DNA from: DATJLY01 sp035604615
GTDB taxonomy: Bacteria; Pseudomonadota; Alphaproteobacteria; ATCC43930; CGMCC-115725
NCBI GenBank assembly: GCA_035604615.1
Contig: DATNID010000078.1
Location: 12,725-76,724 of the forward strand
Direction: 5' to 3'
Length of the DNA: 64,000 nt
Position numbers and translations under genes: made by a program. Positions 28,403-36,409 of this stretch are shown here, one piece after another; the first letter of the stretch is position 1, and the number at the start of each line of letters is the position of its first letter. A model generated the notes under the pieces. That model searched no databases and was not told where the DNA came from. It saw only the letters and a list, made by a program, of their open reading frames with translations.

Positions 28403-29641
28403 CTACGACTTGATCGGCGGGTAGTCGCGCGAATAGACCGGCTGCGACAGGAACGTCTTCTCGTCATAGGTCCAGAACTGGCTCACGTCGTGATAGGTCT
28501 TGATCGTGGTGTTGACCAGCTTGCCGTCCTTCTTCTCCATCCGCCTTACGTAGATGTTGCCGATGACGTTGCCGAAATGGTCGAACTTCACCGGCCCCCT
28601 GAGCGAATCCGCGAGCGTCACCGCGCGCAGCGCGGCGATGAACGCGTCCTTGTCGTCGGACTTGCCGCCGGTCTTCGCCAGTGCGGCCTCGATGATCTGG
28701 CCGTTGAGCCACAAGAGCGCGGCGTACTGGCCGGCGATGGCGTTGTATTCCTTGGCCATCGCCGCCAGGAAGTGCTTGTTGGCGTCGTTGGCGAGATCGG
28801 CGGTGTAGGGCACCGCCGTGATCATGCCGATCGCCTCGTCGCTGAAGCTCTTCATCAGCGCGTCGTCGGCCGCGGTCTCGCCGCCCAGCACCGGGTACTT
28901 CATGCCGGCATCGGCGTATTGCTTGATGAACTTCACCGGCGCCGAGCCGGCGAAGCCCTGGATCACCGCGTCACAGTCGGCGATCTGGGCGATGTAGGGC
29001 GTGAGATCGGCAGTGCCGAGCGGCGCCCATAGCTTCTTCAGCACCTTGCCGCCATTGTCCTCGAACACACGCTGGAAGCCGCCCATCTGTTCGTAACCGA
29101 AGGCGAAATCCTCGGCGATGCAGATTACACGCTTCAATTTGAGGTCCTTGGCGGCGAAGTCGGCCAGGGGCTGCATCGCCTGCGCGGATGTCGCCGACGC
29201 GCGCAGGAAATAGGGGTTGGGCTTGCGCTGCGTCATGTCCTCGGCGGCGGCGAGGCTCAGGGTCGGCACCTTGTGCTGCGCGATGTAGTCGGTGATGGCG
29301 AGCAGCTCGAAGGCGGCGAGCGGCCCGGTGATGACGTCGACACCGTCGCGCTCGACCAGCTCCTGGACCTTGTTCTTGGCGCCGGCCGGGCTGCCGCCGG
29401 TGTCGGCGACGATGAGCTCGACCTTGCGGCCGGCCAGCGTGTCGTTGCGGTCCTTGAGGAAGGCGGTGAGCCCCTGTTCCATCTGGATGCCGCCTTCGGC
29501 GAGCGATCCGGTCTTGATGGTCATGAGGCCGAGCTTCAAGGGCGCGCCCTGGGAGAATGCCGCGCGCAACGGCAGCGCCGACGCGCCGGCCGCGGCGGCC
29601 GATCCCAGCAGTAGCGTACGGCGGTCGAGCGTTTTCTTCAT
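28403..29641 (-). CDS. Branched-chain amino acid-type ABC transporter substrate-binding protein
   Basis: 412 residues. The N-terminus has a twin-arginine-like leader (DRRTLLLGSAAAAGASALP) ending near AFSQ, so export may be by Tat or Sec. The mature protein is a family 6 periplasmic receptor: LKLGLMTIKTGSLAEGG at the start, VDVITGPLAAFELLA near 115, and IAEDFAFGYEQMGGFQ near 185. The start ATG at 29641 follows AGGAGGAAA. It heads the liv operon. The ligand could be a branched-chain amino acid, amide or aromatic acid; the sequence does not say. Confidence 0.93.
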   Translation of the reverse strand: MKKTLDRRTLLLGSAAAAGASALPLRAAFSQGAPLKLGLMTIKTGSLAEGGIQMEQGLTAFLKDRNDTLAGRKVELIVADTGGSPAGAKNKVQELVERDGVDVITGPLAAFELLAITDYIAQHKVPTLSLAAAEDMTQRKPNPYFLRASATSAQAMQPLADFAAKDLKLKRVICIAEDFAFGYEQMGGFQRVFEDNGGKVLKKLWAPLGTADLTPYIAQIADCDAVIQGFAGSAPVKFIKQYADAGMKYPVLGGETAADDALMKSFSDEAIGMITAVPYTADLANDANKHFLAAMAKEYNAIAGQYAALLWLNGQIIEAALAKTGGKSDDKDAFIAALRAVTLADSLRGPVKFDHFGNVIGNIYVRRMEKKDGKLVNTTIKTYHDVSQFWTYDEKTFLSQPVYSRDYPPIKS

Positions 29642-29810
29642 GGCGTTTCCTCCTGGGGCGTCGCTGCGCCCGTTCTTATGCGGCGCCAGCATAAACGGCG
29701 GCGCCTGCAAGCGCCAACCCCCGAATGGCGCCGGACGGCTTCCAAGCCGCTCGTAAAGTGATACCGTTGCGTCCGAGCCTTTCCGAACCACCGCATTCGG
29801 AGCCAGTGCC

Positions 29811-30206
29811 ATGTTCAAGCGCATCGATCACGTCGAGCTCGTCACCGACCAGCCGGACCGCACGATCGAATTCTATACCAAGGTTCTCGGCTTCAAGATC
29901 AAGTCCCGCGACCGGGTCGAGCGTTCCGGCGCCGGCGTGCCGATCGATCTCGTCTATCTGGATTTGGGCGGCACCACGGTCGAGCTCATCACCTATGACG
30001 GCGGGAAAATCGGCCCGGCGCCGACCGGGATCCATCTCGGCTACAACCTGATCGCCCTCGAAGTCGACGACATGCAGAAAGCCATCGCCTATCTCAAGAC
30101 CAAGGGCGTCGAGGTCGTGTGGGGGCCGATGGTGCGCGAGCATGCCGCGCGCGCGGAAATTACCGACCCCAACGGCTATCACATCGAGCTGCGCCAGTGG
30201 TTCTAG
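29811..30206 (+). CDS. VOC-fold metalloprotein (glyoxalase/lactoylglutathione lyase-like)
   Basis: 131 residues, two beta-alpha-beta-beta-beta modules. Possible metal ligands are H7 in RIDHVELV, the glutamate in TTVELITYDG and the glutamate in GYHIELRQW. The family includes glyoxalase I, dioxygenases, epimerases and resistance proteins; the short length fits a single VOC domain acting as a dimer. It is divergent from the liv operon across 169 bases. Confidence 0.9.
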   Translation: MFKRIDHVELVTDQPDRTIEFYTKVLGFKIKSRDRVERSGAGVPIDLVYLDLGGTTVELITYDGGKIGPAPTGIHLGYNLIALEVDDMQKAIAYLKTKGVEVVWGPMVREHAARAEITDPNGYHIELRQWF

Positions 30207-30403
30207 CGCCGCCCTAGGCCCGCCAAGAATCCTGTTTGTCAGGGCGTTGCATCCCTGTACCATGGCTGGGCCGGGCGGGACTTCGCGATTACTAGGCGCC
30301 GCCGGGCTGATGAGGGAGCATGAGCCGAGTTTCGCACGCGGGTGCGCGTCGAGCTGTCGGCGCGGAAGGCGGGCCCGAATGGCGTCGGACCCGTTCCGCA
30401 GGC

Positions 30404-30682
30404 ATGCGCGCGCCGCTCATGCCGGGACCGCGCCTCGCGGCCCTGACGGCGATCTGGCTCGCGGGCTCGTTGACGGCACCCCCGGCTTTGGCGCAGCAGA
30501 CCGGGCTTGCCGTCGCTGCCGGCCAGGCGACCATGACGACGCCCAACGCCACCGCGAACGGCGGCGGCAACGGCCTGCTGTGCGAAGTCCCTGCTTCGTC
30601 CGACGCGCGCGCCACGCCGCAAGCGGCCCCAGCGGTGGAGTCGATGTACTCGAGCTGGGGCAACGAGGCGCTGTGGCAATGA
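30404..30682 (+). CDS. Small secreted protein, first gene of the CHAT operon
   Basis: 92 residues from ATG 30404; an ATG at 30320 in the same frame would give 120. It has a signal peptide (RLAALTAIWLAGSLTAPPALAQ). The mature part is about 60 residues, small-residue rich, with AGQATMTTP and NGGGNG and a single cysteine. AGQATMTTP faintly recalls the start of TPS domains in TpsA exoproteins, but it is far too short to be one. The stop overlaps the CHAT gene start (ATGA at 30679), which supports it being translated. No family is recognised. Confidence 0.5.
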   Translation: MRAPLMPGPRLAALTAIWLAGSLTAPPALAQQTGLAVAAGQATMTTPNATANGGGNGLLCEVPASSDARATPQAAPAVESMYSSWGNEALWQ

Positions 30683-33600
30683 GCCTGCGGCGCCATCGCT
30701 TCTTCGTCTGCGCCGTTGCCATGATGCTCGCCGGCTTTGGCCTCGCGCGGGCTGACGAGCCGGCGCCGCTCGGCAAGAACCTTGCCGGAGAAAGCTGCCG
30801 CTGGAGCAATGCCGCGCCGGGAGCAGGCGGCGGCCGCACGATCCAGTGCGGCGCGGACACCGCCCCCGCCGGGATGCTGTGGGTCGTGCCGCTGGCGCAG
30901 CGCCTGCCCGACGAGCCCGCCGCACGCGAGGCCGCCATCGTCGCCGCCGCCAAGTCCGCCCCGGGTGAGCTCGGCCGCACCGCAGCGTCGGAGTGCGAAG
31001 ACGGACGCAAGCTGACGCCGGACGGCGACACGCTCCTGTTCTTCTGCGTCCTCGACAGCGTTGGTTGGCCGCGCCTCGTGCTGGTGACGGCGGCGGATTC
31101 GGGCGTGGTCGAGGCCGAGGGGCTGCCGGCGATGCTGCCGGTGCTGCAGGCGGCGCTCGCCGCAAGCTCTGGCCGCGCCTTGTCGGCTGAGGAGACCGAG
31201 GCCGCGATCCGCCTGGTCGAGGCGAAATTCCCGGCCGAGATCGGCCGCGCCGGCGGCGCCGACATGGCGACCTACAAGGCGCTCGTCGAGCTTGGCGGTC
31301 TCGACGGCGCGGCGCGCAACTACGCCGGCGCCGAAGCGGCCTATCGCCGCGCGCTCGAGATCGAGACCCGCCTCTTCGGGGCCACCGGTCTCGCGGTCGG
31401 CGAAAGCCTGCTCGAGTTGGCGCTCCAGGTCAGCAACCAGGAACGGTTCGACGAGGCGGCGGACCTGTTCCGGCGCGCCGAGCCGATCATCGACGCCTCG
31501 ACCAACATCGCGGCGCGCGCGCGGCTCGCCTCGTACCGCGCGCTCGACGCCGCGAACCAGCGCCATTTCGGCGACGCCTTGAAGTTCGCCCGCGCCGCGA
31601 CCCAAATGCGCCGGGCCGAGCTCGCGGCCGCGAACCCGGGCGATGCCAACGCCACATCCTCGCCCGCCTGGAGCCGCGGCGAGCTGGCGCACAGCCTGCG
31701 CATCGAGGCGGCAATGGCGCTGCGCTTGGGCGATCTCTCGACCGCGCTGGCGGCGGCGACCGAGGTCATGCGCATCGTCAGCGACGAGCCCAGCCTGCCG
31801 CTGTGGTGGCGGCCCGACGTCGTCACCATGATGGGAGAGATCGACGCGCGGCGCGAAAAGGTCGTTCCGGCCGAGCGCGAGTTCCGCGAGGCGGTCGCGA
31901 TGGAGCAGAAGCTCTTCGGCGACACCGCTCCCACCGCCTTCGGCGAGCTGCGGCTGGGGCAGTTCTACGCCGATCAGCAGGTCTATCAGGCATCCGTCGA
32001 CGCGTTCCGGCCGGCGCTCGCCATTCTCGGCCGCGACGAGGTCGCGCGCGCCACGATGGCGCCCGATCAGATCGTGCCGTTCCTCGGCGCCGCCTCGGCG
32101 CTTGCCACGCGCAAGCCGGATGCGCGTGCCTCGCTCGAGGCCGATGCGTTCCGCGCCAGCCAGCTCGTCGGCTCCGACGTCGCCGGCCAGACCATCGCGC
32201 GCGCCGCCGCCCGTATCGCCGCCGCCGATCCGGCGCTTGCCGGGCTGGTGCGCGACGCGCAGGACGCGCAGCGCAGGCGCGACGGGCTGCGCATCGAGCT
32301 GGCTGCCGAGACCGCCAAGCCCGACGATCGCCGCGACGGCAATCGCGAGCGCCGGCTGGTCGCGGATCTCCAGGCAGCCGCCGCGCAAAGCGATCAGCTC
32401 GCTGCGCGCATCCGGAGCGAGTTTCCCGACTACACCAAGCTCGCCGATCCCGGCCCGGCCGAGCTGGGCGAGCTTCAGGCGCAATTGGGGGTGGGCGAAG
32501 CATTCCTGTCCTTCGTCATCGGCGCCAAGGATTCCTATGCGCTGCTGGCCACGTCGGACGGGCTCACGGTGCAGCGCATCGCCGTGACGCAAGCATCGCT
32601 CGCCGGCGATGTCGGCGATCTGCGCACCGCCTTCGTGCCGCGCCTGGGCCAGCTCCCGCCGTTCGATGTCGCCGCGTCCTACGCGCTTTATCGCCGCGTG
32701 CTTGGCCCGCTCGAGGACCGGCTGCACGGCATCGATCATCTTGTGGTGGCGCCTACCGGTGCGCTCGCGAGCCTGCCGCTCGCGCTGCTGGTCACCGCGC
32801 CCCCGGGCCGCTCCTTGAGCGATGCCGCCTGGCTGGTGCGCCGGATGGCGGTGAGCCAGGTGCCCTCGGCGCGCGCCTTCCTGTCGCTGCGCGCGGCCGA
32901 GCAGCATCACGCGCCGGCGCCGAAGCCGATCCTCGCGATCGGCGATCCGAGCTTCGCCGGCGCCGCGGCGGCGCAGGACGGCTCCGGCAAGACGCCGCTC
33001 GGCGTGCTGGCGGGGCGCTGCCGCGAGAACGGCCCGATCCCCGCCGATGTCATCCGCGCGCTGCCGCCGCTCAAGGAAACCGGCGACGAGGTGCGCACCG
33101 TGGCGCGCCTTCTCGGCGGCAGCGGCGACGCGGTGCTGCTCGGCGCCAACGCCACCGAGCGCAATCTGCGCGCCCAGCCGCTCGCCGATTATCGCGTGCT
33201 CTATTTCGCGACCCACGGGCTGCTGCCGGGCGAGCTGCATTGCCAGGCCGAGCCGAGCCTCGTTCTGTCCCCGCCCGCGACGCCGGCGCGTTCCACCGAC
33301 GAGGACGGGCTACTCGAGGCGAGCGAGATCGCCGGCTTGAAGCTCGATGCCGATCTCGTGGTGCTGTCCGCCTGCAACACGGCGGCGACCGGACGGCGCT
33401 TCGGCGGCGAGGCGCTCACGGGGCTCGCCGACGCGTTCTTCGCCGCCGGCGCGCGCGCCGTGCTGGCGAGCCACTGGGAAGTGCCGTCGCTCTCGACCGT
33501 CAAGCTGATGACCGGACTGTTCCAGGTCCGCGCCGGCACCGGACTCGCGCAGGCGCTGCGCCAGTCGCAGCTTGCGCTGATCGCCGATCCCGCGACGGCG

Positions 33601-33714
33601 CATCCCTATCATTGGGCAGCCTTCGCCATCATCGGCGACGGCGGCGGCGCCGCGCGGACCGCGACAGCGCCGCTTCCCCCAGCGCCGGCGCAACCGTCAA
33701 GGGGGCGGACATGA
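30679..33714 (+). CDS. Secreted CHAT-domain (caspase-like) protease with TPR-like repeats
   Basis: 1011 residues. It has a signal peptide (about residues 1-26), a helical repeat region with TPR character (about residues 200-480; for example NYAGAEAAYRRALEIE and AEREFREAVAME), a coiled-coil-like linker, and a C-terminal CHAT domain from about residue 700. The catalytic pair is intact: H846 in YFATHGLLPGE and C899 in VVLSACNTA. The domain ends with AHPYHWAAFAIIGD, as usual. It should cleave or bind proteins in the periplasm or outside. It overlaps both neighbours by ATGA. Confidence 0.92.
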   Translation: MSLRRHRFFVCAVAMMLAGFGLARADEPAPLGKNLAGESCRWSNAAPGAGGGRTIQCGADTAPAGMLWVVPLAQRLPDEPAAREAAIVAAAKSAPGELGRTAASECEDGRKLTPDGDTLLFFCVLDSVGWPRLVLVTAADSGVVEAEGLPAMLPVLQAALAASSGRALSAEETEAAIRLVEAKFPAEIGRAGGADMATYKALVELGGLDGAARNYAGAEAAYRRALEIETRLFGATGLAVGESLLELALQVSNQERFDEAADLFRRAEPIIDASTNIAARARLASYRALDAANQRHFGDALKFARAATQMRRAELAAANPGDANATSSPAWSRGELAHSLRIEAAMALRLGDLSTALAAATEVMRIVSDEPSLPLWWRPDVVTMMGEIDARREKVVPAEREFREAVAMEQKLFGDTAPTAFGELRLGQFYADQQVYQASVDAFRPALAILGRDEVARATMAPDQIVPFLGAASALATRKPDARASLEADAFRASQLVGSDVAGQTIARAAARIAAADPALAGLVRDAQDAQRRRDGLRIELAAETAKPDDRRDGNRERRLVADLQAAAAQSDQLAARIRSEFPDYTKLADPGPAELGELQAQLGVGEAFLSFVIGAKDSYALLATSDGLTVQRIAVTQASLAGDVGDLRTAFVPRLGQLPPFDVAASYALYRRVLGPLEDRLHGIDHLVVAPTGALASLPLALLVTAPPGRSLSDAAWLVRRMAVSQVPSARAFLSLRAAEQHHAPAPKPILAIGDPSFAGAAAAQDGSGKTPLGVLAGRCRENGPIPADVIRALPPLKETGDEVRTVARLLGGSGDAVLLGANATERNLRAQPLADYRVLYFATHGLLPGELHCQAEPSLVLSPPATPARSTDEDGLLEASEIAGLKLDADLVVLSACNTAATGRRFGGEALTGLADAFFAAGARAVLASHWEVPSLSTVKLMTGLFQVRAGTGLAQALRQSQLALIADPATAHPYHWAAFAIIGDGGGAARTATAPLPPAPAQPSRGRT

Positions 33715-34421
33715 TCCTCGCAACACGGAGTTGTGCGGCGCTGGCGGCGTTGGCATTGCTGTGGCCGGCGTTGCCCGCCTCGGCCGAGGACATGGTCGTG
33801 GTCGCGGCGCGCGGCATCGGCCTGCATCCGGGCGAGCGGGTGGACTCCGCCAAGCCGCTGGTGCTCGGCGAGGGCCAACACGTCACCTTGATCGCGGTCA
33901 ACGGCGTCACGCTCAAGCTCGACGGGCCCTATGACAAGCCGCCGGCGGCGGCGGGCGGCGGCAGCGATCTGACCACGGCGCTCAATGCGCTGGCGACGCA
34001 GCAGGAGGCGCGCACCACCGAGGTCGGAGCGACCCGGGCCGGAGGAGAGGTCGCGACCTTGCCCGAGCCGTGGGTGCTCGATGTCAGCCGCACCGGCAAT
34101 GTCTGCCTGCTGGACAAACAACAGCCTGTGTTCTGGCGTCCGACCGCCGCCGCTGCCGCGACCATGGTGGTGATGTCCGCCGACCGCAGCTGGAAGGCGC
34201 AGGCGGTGTGGCCCAAAGGCTCGAACCGGCTCATCGTGTCCGACACCTGGGCGGTCCATGGCGACGCGATCTATTTCGTGTCGTTCGACCACGGCGAGGA
34301 AGCCGCGGTCACGATCAACCGCGTGCCTTCCGACTTGCCGGGAACGCCGATGCGCGCGGCGTGGCTCGCCAACCGGGGCTGCGAGGCGCAAGCGGAGGCG
34401 TTGCTGCGCCCGCGCCCATGA
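33711..34421 (+). CDS. Secreted FecR-like hypothetical protein
   Basis: 236 residues with a signal peptide ending PASAED. Residues 30-75 (HPGERVDSAKPLVLGEGQ then VTLIAVNGVTLKLDGPYD) resemble a FecR-like beta sandwich; the rest has CLLDKQQPVFWRP and two further cysteines. No catalytic motif is visible. It is wedged between the CHAT protease and the CHASE2 cyclase with four-base overlaps on both sides, so it should act with them in the periplasm, for example as a ligand or adaptor. The FecR resemblance is by eye only. Confidence 0.65.
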   Translation: MILATRSCAALAALALLWPALPASAEDMVVVAARGIGLHPGERVDSAKPLVLGEGQHVTLIAVNGVTLKLDGPYDKPPAAAGGGSDLTTALNALATQQEARTTEVGATRAGGEVATLPEPWVLDVSRTGNVCLLDKQQPVFWRPTAAAAATMVVMSADRSWKAQAVWPKGSNRLIVSDTWAVHGDAIYFVSFDHGEEAAVTINRVPSDLPGTPMRAAWLANRGCEAQAEALLRPRP

Positions 34422-36409
34422 CCGCCGACGCCATAGCCCCTCGCGGACCGGCGTTGCGCCTGCGGCTTCGGTCGCTGGCGCAAGGGCTGACGCCGCTCGT
34501 CGTCGCGCTGGGTGCGACACTCATCGCCACGGTGGCGGTGGGCCATCTCGCGTTCCTCACCTTTGCCGACCGCTTCCTCGGCGACTGGGAGACCGCCGCG
34601 CTCACGGCATCCGAGCCTCAGAACCCCGACATCGTCGTCGTGGCGATCACCGAGGATACGCTCAAGCAGTTTCCCTACCGCTCGCCGATCGATCGCGATT
34701 TCCTGAACCAGCTGCTCAAGACCCTCGCCGCGCGCGCGCCCCGCGCCATCGGTCTCGACGTGCTGTTCGATCAGCCGACCGAGCCGGACAAGGACCAGCG
34801 CCTGCGTCAGACCTTGCGCGACCTGAACGTGCCGATGGTGGTCAGCTATACCGACAACGTCGGAGTGCTGTCCCCCGACCAGCGCGCCTATCTCGACGAA
34901 TTCAATCCGCCGCGCTTGCGCGCGCTGGCCGACCTTGCCACCGATCAGTTCGACACGGTGCGCTGGGTCTATCCCGGCCGCACCCTCGCGGACGGGCGCT
35001 ATGTCGCAGGATTTGCGCGCGCGCTCGCCGCCGATGTCGGCATCGAAACCCCGGCCAAGATGGTCGACGTCGCGTGGCACGGCCGTCCCTCGCCCGACGT
35101 GCCGGCTTTTCGCGAGTACGGGGCGGAACTGGTGCCGGCGCTGCCGGCGGATTGGTTCAAGGGCAAGATCGTCCTCATCGGCACCGATCTGACCTTGACC
35201 GATCGTCACCGCACGCCGTTCGCGACCGTGTACGAAGGCGACATGGGCATGATGCCGGGGATCATCGTTCACGCGCACGGCCTCGCCCAGTTCCTCGAGG
35301 GGCGCAGCCCGCCGGCGATCGGATGGGTCGGCAATTTGCTGATCGTGGTGGCCTGCGCCCTGGTCGGCGCGGCGCTGCCGACGTTCGGCGGCACCATGGT
35401 GCTGAGGATCGGCGCGGGCTGCGCGTTCCTGGTCGCGCTGTGGCTCGGCGGCGGCGCGCTCTACCATTACCATGGCGTGATGATCGGGCTGCTGGCGCCG
35501 ACGCTTGCGCTTGCCATGGCGCACTGGGCGATGGAAGCGCTGAGCGGGCGCGATGCGCGGCGCCAGCGCGAGTTCATCACCGGGGCCTTCAGCCGCTATG
35601 TCTCGCCCAAGGTGGTTCAGGCGCTGATTCGCGATCCAAGCCGGATGTCGCTCGAGGGCGAGCGCCGCGTCATGTCCTATCTCTTCACCGATCTCGCCAA
35701 TTTCACGACCTTGTCCGAGAGCCTCGAATCGCGCGAGCTGGCCAAGACGCTCAACGGCTATTTCAACGGCATGACCGAGATCGTGCTCAAATACGACGGC
35801 ACGATCTGCAAGTACGAAGGCGACGCCGTGTTCGTGATCTTCAACGCGCCGGTCGATCAGCCCGATCACGCCGAGCGCGCCGTGCGCTGCGCCCTCGACA
35901 TGGACCGCTTCGCCACCCGCTTCAGCGCCGAGAAGAAGGCGCTCGGCATGCCGTTCGGGCACACCCGCATCGGCGTCCATACCGGCCCGGCGGTGGTGGG
36001 TAATTTCGGCTCGTGGGCGCGGTTCGACTACAGCGCCATCGGCGACAGCGTCAATACCGCCGCGCGGCTCGAGGGCGTCAACAAGCAGTTCGGGACGCGC
36101 ATCTGCGTCAGCGACGCGACGCGCGAGTTGTGCCACGGCATCGACTTCCGGCCGCTCGGCGCGGTCGTCGTAAAGGGCAAGACTCGCGGCATCGCGGTGT
36201 ATGAGCCTTTGCACGACGACGACGAGCGCGGCGAATTCCTCGCCCGCTACGATGCCGCCTTCGCCATGCTCAAGGCCATGGCGCCAAACGCGCGCAACGC
36301 ATTCGCCGCGCTCCACCGCGAAGCGCCGGACGATCAGTGCGTCGCCCTCCATCTCGAGCGCCTGTCGCGAGGCGAGAGCGGGAGCGAGATCGTTCTCACC
36401 GAGAAATGA
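34418..36409 (+). CDS. CHASE2-domain class III adenylate/guanylate cyclase
   Basis: 663 residues. One membrane helix (about residues 24-46) leads into a periplasmic CHASE2 sensor (about 50-300, including GLDVLFDQPTEPD and GKIVLIGTDLTLTD). Three helices follow (about 307-375), then a cytoplasmic cyclase domain (about 410-600). Metal aspartates are D425 in LFTDLANFT and D469 in KYEGDAVF; K465 and D543 in AIGDSVNTAARL fit ATP selection, and N546 and R550 are the transition-state pair. It should make cAMP in response to an envelope signal. It overlaps both neighbours by four bases. Confidence 0.95.
   Translation: MTADAIAPRGPALRLRLRSLAQGLTPLVVALGATLIATVAVGHLAFLTFADRFLGDWETAALTASEPQNPDIVVVAITEDTLKQFPYRSPIDRDFLNQLLKTLAARAPRAIGLDVLFDQPTEPDKDQRLRQTLRDLNVPMVVSYTDNVGVLSPDQRAYLDEFNPPRLRALADLATDQFDTVRWVYPGRTLADGRYVAGFARALAADVGIETPAKMVDVAWHGRPSPDVPAFREYGAELVPALPADWFKGKIVLIGTDLTLTDRHRTPFATVYEGDMGMMPGIIVHAHGLAQFLEGRSPPAIGWVGNLLIVVACALVGAALPTFGGTMVLRIGAGCAFLVALWLGGGALYHYHGVMIGLLAPTLALAMAHWAMEALSGRDARRQREFITGAFSRYVSPKVVQALIRDPSRMSLEGERRVMSYLFTDLANFTTLSESLESRELAKTLNGYFNGMTEIVLKYDGTICKYEGDAVFVIFNAPVDQPDHAERAVRCALDMDRFATRFSAEKKALGMPFGHTRIGVHTGPAVVGNFGSWARFDYSAIGDSVNTAARLEGVNKQFGTRICVSDATRELCHGIDFRPLGAVVVKGKTRGIAVYEPLHDDDERGEFLARYDAAFAMLKAMAPNARNAFAALHREAPDDQCVALHLERLSRGESGSEIVLTEK

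Noticed and set aside
30142..30678. N-terminal extension of the CHAT protein beyond 30679.
   Set aside because: The signal peptide begins exactly at 30679 and the start overlaps the upstream stop; the extension has no coding pattern.
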